Shown here piece by piece: positions 1 to 5,178 of a DNA stretch of 12,144 bases. Source of the stretch: Actinomycetes bacterium (lineage in GTDB: Bacteria; Actinomycetota; Actinomycetes; Propionibacteriales; Propionibacteriaceae). Below the pieces are notes generated by a model. That model had not been told where the DNA came from. It saw only the letters and a list, made by a program, of their open reading frames with translations, and did no database searches. How positions within the stretch are numbered: position 1 is the stretch's first letter; every line of letters starts with the position of its first letter. The stretch is from NCBI GenBank assembly GCA_023387135.1, contig JAEWIK010000229.1:1-12144 (forward strand), written 5' to 3'. The translations under genes were made by a program, and so were the position numbers.

Positions 1-120
1 GAGAGCCGGCGATTGCTCGGCCTGCTCGCGCTGGAGACCCGTCCGCCGTCGGCGAGGACGCGCCTCAACGCCGACGAACTGCGCTTGTTGCGCGACGTCC
101 CGCCGCACCACGGCTCCTGA
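1..120 (+). CDS. 3' end of an unidentified protein
   Basis: Frame 1 is open from the window edge to a TGA at 118-120 and encodes 39 residues. The tail begins ESRRLLGLLALE and ends with LRDVPPHHGS. It is rich in Leu and Arg, with no recognisable motif. The tail is too short to name a family. It faces the SAF-domain gene tail to tail, with only 23 bp between the stop codons, so it is probably a genuine gene end. The upstream part lies outside the window. Open frames of this size are common by chance in GC-rich DNA, which limits confidence. Confidence 0.5.
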   Translation, partial: ESRRLLGLLALETRPPSARTRLNADELRLLRDVPPHHGS

Positions 121-133
121 CGTCCCCGGGACG
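121..133. terminator. Possible bidirectional terminator between convergent genes
   Basis: The whole gap between the two convergent stop codons is 23 bp. It opens with the inverted repeat CGTCCCCGGGACG, a 5-bp GC stem with a 3-nt loop. There is no T-run on either side, so it is not a classical intrinsic terminator. Its position directly after one stop and before the opposing one is the main support. Confidence 0.35.
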
Positions 134-143
134 GCGCCTCGGC

Positions 144-752
144 TCAGCGCAACGCGAAGGCCAGCGGCGAGCGCCTGGCCGCGGACGTCACCACCGCCGC
201 CTGCTCGGGGCTGAGGTCGACCAGCACCACCGGCTCGCCGCCACCCCCGAAAGGCCCGCCACCGGCGGCCTGGGGCAGCGCCGCTACCCTCACCTTCTCC
301 ACCACGACCTGGCCGGCGCCCGAGTCACCCACGCCGAGCAGGTCGATGGTGTCGCCGATGCGAAGCACTCCCACCGGTGCCGACGCGTCGAAGGCCACCG
401 GCAAGGCCACCCTTCCCGTCCCCACCACGGCACCGCCGCTGACGAGATCGCTTGCCGTGAGCACGCCGCGTGCCGGCACGGGGGCGACCAGTGTCTCCCC
501 GACCACGTCGGCCGGCGCCCGGGCGGCGCCTTCGGGGACGGCCCCGGCGGGCAGCAGGACGGTGGTGACGTCGGCCGCCTCCAGCACGCTGCCGCCCGCG
601 ATGCCACGGGCCGCGGCGACCACGCGGACGTCTCCCTCGGGCGCGGTGAGGACGGTGAGGATCGCGTAGACGGCGACCGCGGCGCAGGCCGCCGCCACGA
701 GACGGCGATGCCAGCGCAGGGCGCGGGCGATGGTGGTGAGGAAGCCGGGCAT
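144..752 (-). CDS. SAF-domain protein with N-terminal membrane anchor (CpaB/RcpC-like)
   Basis: A 202-residue protein. Residues 1-16 are basic, about 17-37 form one hydrophobic helix, and from about 41 a SAF-type beta-clip domain follows. This has the typical opening (VVAAARGIAGGSVLEAADV, about 44-62) and a second segment, PVPARGVLTASDL (about 92-104). SAF domains occur in CpaB/RcpC, which help assemble Flp pili, and in other beta-clip proteins. No other pilus gene is visible here, so a pilus role is not supported. The C-terminal half has a glycine-rich loop (GGGPFGGGGEP) and then a short strand region. The predicted layout is a cytoplasmic N-terminus with the SAF domain outside. No Shine-Dalgarno precedes the ATG. 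The FmdB-like gene ends 48 bp upstream on the same strand, so co-transcription is likely. Confidence 0.8.
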   Translation of the reverse strand: MPGFLTTIARALRWHRRLVAAACAAVAVYAILTVLTAPEGDVRVVAAARGIAGGSVLEAADVTTVLLPAGAVPEGAARAPADVVGETLVAPVPARGVLTASDLVSGGAVVGTGRVALPVAFDASAPVGVLRIGDTIDLLGVGDSGAGQVVVEKVRVAALPQAAGGGPFGGGGEPVVLVDLSPEQAAVVTSAARRSPLAFALR

Positions 753-800
753 GCGAGCAGCGTCGGCACGCTCACCGGCGGCGTGTCAGTCGTCCACAGC

Positions 801-1082
801 TCAGGCTGCGGTGGTGCTCGCCGTCGACGTGGTGGCTCCGGCGGCGGGCTTCTTCTCGCTCTTCGCAGGCTCGGCCGGCTTGGCGGGGCTGGCTGCCTTC
901 GACGCCTTCCGGCTGTCGGTGGCGTAGAAGCCCGAGCCCTTGAAGACGACGCCGACGGCGCTGTAGACCTTGCGCAGGGACGCGCCGCATTCGGGGCACT
1001 CGCTCAACGGCTCATCGCTGAATCTCTGCACAACTTCCAGTTCGGTGGCGCACTCGGTGCATCGGTACTGATAGGTGGGCAT
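801..1082 (-). CDS. FmdB-family zinc-ribbon protein, Ruc (Rv0991c)-like
   Basis: A 93-residue protein. The N-terminus MPTYQYRC is the hallmark of the FmdB/CxxC_CXXC_SSSS regulatory family. Cys8, Cys11, Cys29 and Cys32 make two CxxC knuckles for one zinc. After about residue 57 the chain becomes a Lys/Ala/Pro/Ser/Thr-rich tail with no predicted fold. That layout, and its place beside the cyclo-ligase gene, match M. tuberculosis Rv0991c (Ruc). From memory, Ruc is a redox-regulated chaperone: oxidation of the zinc cysteines releases zinc and activates it, and its tail is disordered. Function here is inferred by synteny and layout. A good Shine-Dalgarno (AGGAAG, complement of 1089-1094) lies 6 nt before the ATG. 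It probably belongs to a minus-strand unit with the SAF gene. Confidence 0.88.
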   Translation of the reverse strand: MPTYQYRCTECATELEVVQRFSDEPLSECPECGASLRKVYSAVGVVFKGSGFYATDSRKASKAASPAKPAEPAKSEKKPAAGATTSTASTTAA

Positions 1083-1121
1083 CTGTTACTTCCTGCGACG
1101 GGCGGGCATCTGACGTCGCCC

Positions 1122-1127
1122 ATGGTA
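1122..1127 (-). promoter_or_regulatory. Candidate -10 box for the FmdB-like gene
   Basis: On the minus strand this reads TACCAT, a TANNNT match, about 40 nt before the ATG in the 79-bp gap after the cyclo-ligase gene. A start near 1115 would leave a leader of about 33 nt, consistent with the visible Shine-Dalgarno. No convincing -35 is seen, so this is weak. It would allow stress-dependent expression independent of the cyclo-ligase. Confidence 0.3.
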
Positions 1128-1161
1128 CGTTTCGGCAACCCCAACGGCCCAACCGGTCCAG

Positions 1162-1749
1162 CTATTCCCTCACCGACAAGGTCGCCGACGTCGTGAGGAT
1201 GACGTCGACCCGCCTGTCCCACGGGTCGGTGGGCAGCGCGTCGAACACTTCGCCGTCGTGCAGCAGCACCCCGACTCTCGCGTGCGGGGAGGCGTACTCC
1301 AGCGCCCTGTCGTACCATCCGCCGCCAGTGCCGAGCCTGTCGCCCTGCGGTGTCGCAGCGAGGGCCGACACCCAGATCCACTCGGCCTGGCCGAGCGCCT
1401 CCGGCCCCAGCGGCTCCGAGGTCGGCTCGGGGATCCCGCGCCAGCCCTGCCGCAACGCGTCGGCGCCCTCGTACCACGCCCAGTCGGGACGGCTCCGCAG
1501 CACCGGGACGAGCACCCTGCTGCCGCCGGCGACCAGGGCGTCGACGAGGTTGCGGGTGTCGGGCTCGGGCGGCAACGACAGGTAGCAGGCCACGACCCGT
1601 GAGCCTGCGCACAGGGCGAGCGCCCGGGACGTCCTGTCGCCGCTCGCCTGCATCGATTCCTGCCGCCGCGCGCGCAACTCGCGCCGCAGATCGTCCTTCG
1701 TCAGAGTCTGGGGGGCTCGCGCGTGCGCTCCGCGGGCGTCGGCGGTCAT
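1162..1749 (-). CDS. 5-formyltetrahydrofolate cyclo-ligase
   Basis: A 195-residue protein, normal size for the family. It converts 5-formyl-THF and ATP to 5,10-methenyl-THF in the cytoplasm, recycling the storage folate and removing an inhibitor of folate enzymes. The N-terminal KDDLRRELRARRQ (about 18-30) fits the family's basic first helix. The phosphate/folate-binding motif is RLGTGGGWYDR (138-148), close to the consensus RLGxGxGYYDR. The usual PGxAFD lead-in is altered to ATPQGD. An ORF upstream of this start runs to 1815 but would overlap the divergent gene. The ATG at 1749 is preferred because a minus-strand TACCAT sits exactly 6 nt upstream and the protein then begins near the family start. 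The gene diverges from the MoeA-like gene; the gap is 17 bp. Confidence 0.93.
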   Translation of the reverse strand: MTADARGAHARAPQTLTKDDLRRELRARRQESMQASGDRTSRALALCAGSRVVACYLSLPPEPDTRNLVDALVAGGSRVLVPVLRSRPDWAWYEGADALRQGWRGIPEPTSEPLGPEALGQAEWIWVSALAATPQGDRLGTGGGWYDRALEYASPHARVGVLLHDGEVFDALPTDPWDRRVDVILTTSATLSVRE

Positions 1750-1754
1750 TGACC

Positions 1755-1760
1755 TATGGT
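1755..1760 (+). promoter_or_regulatory. -10 box of a leaderless promoter for the MoeA-like gene
   Basis: TATGGT (TANNNT) is followed by six bases (AAGCGC) and the ATG at 1767. No ribosome-binding site is present, so a leaderless mRNA is predicted. The -35 region would lie inside the cyclo-ligase coding sequence and does not resemble TTGACA, as is common in actinobacteria. Confidence 0.65.
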
Positions 1761-1761
1761 A
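1756..1761 (-). promoter_or_regulatory. -10 box of a leaderless promoter for the cyclo-ligase gene
   Basis: The complement reads TACCAT (TANNNT). It is followed by six bases, AGGTCA, and then the ATG at 1749, so the predicted transcript starts at or next to the start codon. The AGGTCA is too close to the ATG to act as a Shine-Dalgarno. The box shares five base pairs with the opposing box at 1755-1760. No -35 match is evident. Confidence 0.65.
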
Positions 1762-1766
1762 AGCGC

Positions 1767-3071
1767 ATGGCCCTGTTCGGACGGACGAAGACTGACGCCC
1801 CAGCGACCCCGCCACCCCCTCCGCCGGCTCCCGTCGAGCCCAGGCGGATCGAGGGTGCGCCGGTGGCGGGTGAGTCGGGGCTGCGCCCTGTGGCCGACCA
1901 TCGTGACTTCCTGTTGTCGCAGGTGACGAGCCTGCGTCCCTTCGGCATCGGGCTGATCGACGCCGACGGGCTGATCCTGTGCGAGGCGCTGCAGTCCGAC
2001 CTCAACATCCCGGTCGTCAGCACCGCCAAGGTGGACGGCTGGGCGGTCCGGGGCTCCAACGTCGTCGGGGCGTCCCCGCAGCATCCCGTGAGGCTGCCCG
2101 TCGTCGGCGAGATCGACGCCGGCGGCTTCCGCGGTGCGCCGCTCATGGCGGGCACCGTCGTGAGGGTCGCCGAAGGTGCTCCGGTGCCCGAGGGGTCGGA
2201 CGCCGTGGTGGCGCTGGCGGACGGCACCCAGGTTGGGGACGAGGTCGAGTTCACCGCCGAGACGAGCTTCCACGAGAACCTGCTGCTGGCGGGCTCGCGG
2301 ATCGCCGACGGCTGCCCCCTGCTGGAGAGCGGGACCGTGCTCACCTCCCGCACCCTCGGGCTGCTCGCCGAGGTCGGCATCGACAAGGTCCTCGCCCGCC
2401 CGAAGCCCCGCGTCGTCGTGGCCAGCATCGGGACCGAACTCGTCGAGCCGGGCGCGCCCCTGGAGCGCATCGGCCAGGCCTACGACTCGGCGACGGCGCT
2501 GCTGGCGACCACGGCGCGCGCCGACGGTGCGCAGGTCTATCCGATCGGCATCGTCCCGAGCGATCCCGACGAGTTGCGGCAGCGGCTCTCCGACCAGTTG
2601 CTGCGCGCCGACCTCATCATCATCGCCGCCAACCACAGCCCCGAGCTGCTGTCGGTGCTCGGCGCGATGGGCGCCATCGACGAGGCCGACGTCGCGATGG
2701 CACCGGGCGGCAACGCCCTGTTCGCCGTCGTCGGCGAGGAGCAGGTGCCGGTCCTCGTGCTGCCGCGGGACGCGGTGCCCGCCTACATCGCGTACCAGGC
2801 CTTCGGCCGTCCGCTGCTGCGCAAGCTGGCGGGCGTCGAGCCCAACGAACGGCGCGAGGTGACGCTTCCCACGCTGCAGCCGCTCTCGGTGGATCCCGCG
2901 AAGACCACCTTCGTCCTCGCCCAGACCACCGACAGGGGAGTGGCTCCCATCCCCGTCGAGCACCCGGGCATCCTCGAACTCGTCTCGGCCGACTCGCTGG
3001 TCGTGCTCGAACCGGGGACGGCGAACGTCGATGCCCACGGCGACGTGACCTGCTGGCCGCTCAAGGTGTAA
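1767..3071 (+). CDS. glp: MoeA paralogue with degenerate active site (gephyrin-like protein, Glp type)
   Basis: A 434-residue protein with the full MoeA/gephyrin E-domain layout. A proline-rich N-terminus (six Pro at 15-20) precedes domains I/II with KVDGWAV (88-94) and VVRVAEGAPVPEG (131-143). The central MoCF-like domain runs from PRVVVASIGTEL (214-225), and a C-terminal beta domain lies at about 365-434. MoeA inserts molybdate into molybdopterin-AMP, but signature residues are missing here. The SGGVSxGxxD loop reads AANHSPELLS (287-296), the LPGNPVS loop reads LPRDAVPA (332-339), and the Arg-rich ENIRRRG segment reads ENLLLAG (170-176). This suits a non-enzymatic paralogue such as corynebacterial Glp, which from memory binds FtsZ and a membrane receptor. 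The gene order (cyclo-ligase, this gene, RimJ-like, membrane protein) supports this. No other molybdenum-cofactor gene is in the window. The start is chosen from the leaderless promoter. Confidence 0.85.
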   Translation: MALFGRTKTDAPATPPPPPPAPVEPRRIEGAPVAGESGLRPVADHRDFLLSQVTSLRPFGIGLIDADGLILCEALQSDLNIPVVSTAKVDGWAVRGSNVVGASPQHPVRLPVVGEIDAGGFRGAPLMAGTVVRVAEGAPVPEGSDAVVALADGTQVGDEVEFTAETSFHENLLLAGSRIADGCPLLESGTVLTSRTLGLLAEVGIDKVLARPKPRVVVASIGTELVEPGAPLERIGQAYDSATALLATTARADGAQVYPIGIVPSDPDELRQRLSDQLLRADLIIIAANHSPELLSVLGAMGAIDEADVAMAPGGNALFAVVGEEQVPVLVLPRDAVPAYIAYQAFGRPLLRKLAGVEPNERREVTLPTLQPLSVDPAKTTFVLAQTTDRGVAPIPVEHPGILELVSADSLVVLEPGTANVDAHGDVTCWPLKV

Positions 3072-3100
3072 CCCGGACGTGTCGGTCACCCGCGCTGACG

Positions 3101-3105
3101 AAGGA
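3101..3105 (+). promoter_or_regulatory. Ribosome-binding site deciding the rimJ GTG start
   Basis: AAGGA ends 5 nt before the GTG at 3111, in the 39-bp gap after the MoeA-like gene. It supports the GTG over downstream starts, and internal translation initiation on a message shared with the upstream gene. Confidence 0.65.
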
Positions 3106-3110
3106 CGCAC

Positions 3111-3797
3111 GTGAGCGACCTGCCTTCGACCTGGCCTGTCACGCTGCGGCACGGCGACGTGACGCTCCGACCTTTGAAGGTGTCGGACGAGCGCGCCTGG
3201 GCCGAGATCAGGGATCGCGGCGACCAGTGGTTCCGTCCGTGGGATTCCACCCGTCCGCCGAGTTCGCTCGACGAGTCGATCCCGTTCGCGACCCTCGTCC
3301 GCAGGTTCAGGCAGCGCGCGCGGCGCGGCCAGATGCTGCCGTGGGCGGTCGACTACTCCCCCGAGGGCGGGAAGCCGAGGTTCGTCGGGCAGGTGACTGT
3401 GAGTGGCATCGCCTACGGTTCGGCGTCCTGGGGACAGGTCGGCTACTGGATAGACCCGCAGTGGGCCGGCCGCGGCATCATCCCCACGGCGGTCGCCCTC
3501 GCCTGCGACTACTGCTTCACCGTGCTCAAGCTGCACAGGCTGGAGATCGCCGTCCGTCCCGAGAACACCAAGAGCCTGGCGGTGGTGCGCAAGCTCGGCT
3601 TCCGCCATGAGGCACGGCTGCCGCGGTACATGCACGTGGACGGCGCCTGGCGCGACCACGACCTCTTCGCCCTCCACGCCGAGGACGTGGCCGAGGGGAT
3701 GCTGGAGAGGCTGGAGAGGCTCAGCCGGAGGCGTCCGCCACGCCAATCCTCCGACACTCCCCCCGAGGTGAGCCAGGACCGGCCCAGCGAACCGTAG
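3111..3797 (+). CDS. rimJ: GNAT N-acetyltransferase, RimJ/RimL family
   Basis: A 228-residue protein. The GNAT fold is clear: a first strand VTLRPLKVSDERAWAEI (17-33), an acetyl-CoA pyrophosphate loop in VGYWIDPQWAGRGI (110-123; the Q-x-x-G-x-G variant), and LEIAVRPENTKSLAVVRKLGF (144-164) with the family NxxS and KLGF signatures. The RimJ/RimL family acetylates N-terminal alpha-amino groups, for example of ribosomal proteins S5 and L12. The substrate here is unknown. After about residue 195 there is a polar, Arg- and Pro-rich tail without a fold. It lies between the MoeA-like gene and the membrane protein as Rv0995 does in M. tuberculosis, so a link with the division module is possible. Its stop codon lies within the -10 box of the next gene. 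Confidence 0.88.
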   Translation: MSDLPSTWPVTLRHGDVTLRPLKVSDERAWAEIRDRGDQWFRPWDSTRPPSSLDESIPFATLVRRFRQRARRGQMLPWAVDYSPEGGKPRFVGQVTVSGIAYGSASWGQVGYWIDPQWAGRGIIPTAVALACDYCFTVLKLHRLEIAVRPENTKSLAVVRKLGFRHEARLPRYMHVDGAWRDHDLFALHAEDVAEGMLERLERLSRRRPPRQSSDTPPEVSQDRPSEP

Positions 3798-3800
3798 GGT
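3795..3800 (+). promoter_or_regulatory. -10 box of a leaderless promoter for the membrane-protein gene
   Basis: TAGGGT is followed by six bases (GCGGAT) and the ATG at 3807. This is the same geometry as at the MoeA-like and cyclo-ligase genes. The first three bases are also the TAG stop of the RimJ-like gene. There is no Shine-Dalgarno before the ATG, so leaderless translation from this promoter is the simplest reading. Confidence 0.6.
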
Positions 3801-3806
3801 GCGGAT

Positions 3807-4547
3807 ATGGGCTTGACAGGGGTGATCTTCGCGATCATTTCCGCGTTCTGGCTGGTCTTCCTGGTGCCGTACTTCCTCGCGCGGCGCGGGCTGCCCGCCG
3901 AAGGCGATGGTGAGATCGACATCCCCTTCACTCCGCGCGCCATCACGGTGGTGCGGACCGGCGACTCGCTGGCCGAGGCCGAGGAAGGCTCGGCCGACGT
4001 CTCCACGCCGCTGACGCGTCGCGCCCAACTCCGCGAGCTCGAGCTCATCGACGCCAGGGCTGCCCAGCGGCGCCGCCGCGTCCTGATCTTCCTGCTGCTG
4101 GTGCAGCTCGCCGTCGCGGTGATCGCCGCCCTGAGCCTGCTGCAGTGGTGGTCGGCACTGATCCCCGCCGTCCTGATAGCGGGCTTCCTCATGATCGCGC
4201 GCTTCACCGTGAAGGCGATGCGGCGCGACCTCGACGCCCGCGCCCACAAGATCAGGGATGCCGGCGCCGAGGAGACTGTCGCGCTCGCGCTGGGCGCCCA
4301 CGACGGTAACGAGCACTCTGTCGAGATCAGCGCGCCGATAGCGGCGCTCGGTTCGCTGTGGGATCCGATCCCGATCACCCGCCCGACGTACGTCTCGACG
4401 CCGCTCGCCCCGCGGACCGTCAGGACGATCGACCTCTCCGCGCCGGTCCCGGCAGCCCCGTCGCTACCTGTGATCGCCGACGCGCCGCAGGAGGCGGCGG
4501 AGGCCGTCGCCACCGAGGGCGAGCAGGGCGAACGCGAAGTCGGCTGA
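3807..4547 (+). CDS. Three-helix membrane protein, likely GLPR/Rv0996 counterpart
   Basis: A 246-residue protein. Membrane helices are at about 3-24, 91-111 and 115-134. Positive charges (ARR at 25-27, RRRR at 88-91, RR at 139-140) place the 25-90 loop and the C-terminal tail from 135 in the cytoplasm. The tail holds a Trp- and Pro-rich stretch, WDPIPITRPTYVSTPLAPRT (185-204), then VRTIDLS (205-211), and ends in an acidic Ala/Glu segment. From memory, Rv0996-type proteins share the P-T-Y-V and R-T-I-D-L elements. In corynebacteria a membrane receptor (GLPR) binds Glp and links the Z-ring to Wag31 and polar growth. Equating this protein with GLPR is inference from position, topology and large cytoplasmic segments. 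It is close to the MoeA-like and RimJ-like genes, with its own promoter. Confidence 0.75.
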   Translation: MGLTGVIFAIISAFWLVFLVPYFLARRGLPAEGDGEIDIPFTPRAITVVRTGDSLAEAEEGSADVSTPLTRRAQLRELELIDARAAQRRRRVLIFLLLVQLAVAVIAALSLLQWWSALIPAVLIAGFLMIARFTVKAMRRDLDARAHKIRDAGAEETVALALGAHDGNEHSVEISAPIAALGSLWDPIPITRPTYVSTPLAPRTVRTIDLSAPVPAAPSLPVIADAPQEAAEAVATEGEQGEREVG

Positions 4548-4564
4548 CCGGCGTCGGCACAGGC

Positions 4565-4580
4565 CCCGCGTGCTCGCGGG
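4565..4580 (+). terminator. Possible terminator hairpin after the membrane-protein gene
   Basis: CCCGCG-TGCT-CGCGGG forms a perfect 6-bp stem with a 4-nt loop, 17 bp after the stop codon. No T-run follows, so intrinsic termination is unproven. It lies between two genes that seem unrelated in function. Confidence 0.35.
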
Positions 4581-4625
4581 AGTTCACCAGCCGCCACCCG
4601 GTGAGCCCGTGGCTGCGGGTCATGC

Positions 4626-4631
4626 CACGAT
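4626..4631 (+). promoter_or_regulatory. Weak -10 candidate for the acetyltransferase gene
   Basis: CACGAT matches the A and final T of TANNNT and lies 7 nt before the ATG at 4639. The spacing resembles the stronger leaderless promoters in this window, and no Shine-Dalgarno is present. The first base is a mismatch. Confidence 0.3.
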
Positions 4632-4638
4632 GAGGCCC

Positions 4639-5178
4639 ATGAAAGACCTGACGGCGATAGTGAGGCCGGCGACCCTGGACGACGCCGCAGCGTGTGCGGC
4701 TCTCTATGCTCCCTACGTCACCGGGACCACCATCACCTTCGAGACCGAGGTCCCCACCGCGGAGGATTTCGCGAGGCGGATAGCGAGCTACTCCGCCAGC
4801 CATGCCTGGCTGGTCTACGAGCGGGACGGCGAGGTGCTCGGCTACGCCTACGGCCACGCCTTCGCCGAGCGCGCCGCCTACGCCTGGTCGTGCGAGACCA
4901 GCATCTACGTCGGTGAAGAGGCCCGCGGCACCGGCTGCGGCAGTGCGCTCTACCAGGAGCTGTTGCACGTGCTGGCCGAGCGGGGTTACCGCAGGGCGTA
5001 CGCCGGCGTGACCCAGCCCAACGAGGCGAGCATGGCCATCCACGCCGCCTTCGGCTTCGAGCAGGTCGCCCTGTTCGGAAGGGTCGGCTGGAAGCACGGC
5101 GCCTGGCGCGACGTCGCGTGGCTGCAACGCGACCTCGGCGACGTGGCGGCGGACGCCCCGCCGGGGGACCTGCGATGA
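4639..5178 (+). CDS. GNAT N-acetyltransferase, phosphinothricin/methionine sulfoximine type
   Basis: A 179-residue protein. It opens with VRPATLDDAAACAALYAPYV (8-27), then TGTTITFETEVPTAEDF (28-44), typical of this subfamily. The acetyl-CoA loop is ARGTGCGSAL (95-104). The C-terminal signature GRVGWKHGAWRDVAWLQRDL (147-166) closely follows the subfamily GWKHGxWxD motif. Such enzymes acetylate glutamine-synthetase inhibitors (phosphinothricin, methionine sulfoximine), and many homologues act on other amino acids. The real substrate is unknown, and the sequence alone does not prove resistance. ATG codons at 4630 and 4639 and a GTG at 4570 are in frame. The 4639 ATG is preferred because the protein then starts at the family N-terminus. 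The stop overlaps the ATG of the glycosyltransferase. Confidence 0.88.
   Translation: MKDLTAIVRPATLDDAAACAALYAPYVTGTTITFETEVPTAEDFARRIASYSASHAWLVYERDGEVLGYAYGHAFAERAAYAWSCETSIYVGEEARGTGCGSALYQELLHVLAERGYRRAYAGVTQPNEASMAIHAAFGFEQVALFGRVGWKHGAWRDVAWLQRDLGDVAADAPPGDLR
5162..5167 (+). promoter_or_regulatory. Ribosome-binding site deciding the glycosyltransferase start
   Basis: GGGGGA ends 7 nt before the ATG at 5175, inside the end of the acetyltransferase gene. This supports 5175 over the in-frame GTG at 5118, which would overlap the upstream gene by 61 bp and add an Arg/Gly-rich extension. Confidence 0.65.

Noticed and set aside
1350..1766. N-terminal extension of the MoeA-like protein by 139 codons
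   Set aside because: It would overlap almost the whole cyclo-ligase gene on the other strand and is Arg/Pro/Ala-rich shadow sequence. The ATG at 1767 with its -10 box explains the start.
1746..4316. 856-codon open frame on the minus strand across the MoeA-like and RimJ-like genes
   Set aside because: Its product is His/Arg/Gly/Asp-rich with no domain, and it runs antisense to two well-recognised families. It is typical of GC-rich third-position bias.
4548..4638. tRNA gene after the membrane-protein gene
   Set aside because: No T-psi-C-like GTTCRANYC block or cloverleaf pairing was found; only short GC hairpins are present.
4639..5178. Acquired herbicide-resistance (bar/pat) cassette
   Set aside because: Codon use matches the neighbours, no mobile element lies nearby, and PAT-like chromosomal GNATs with other roles are common in actinobacteria.
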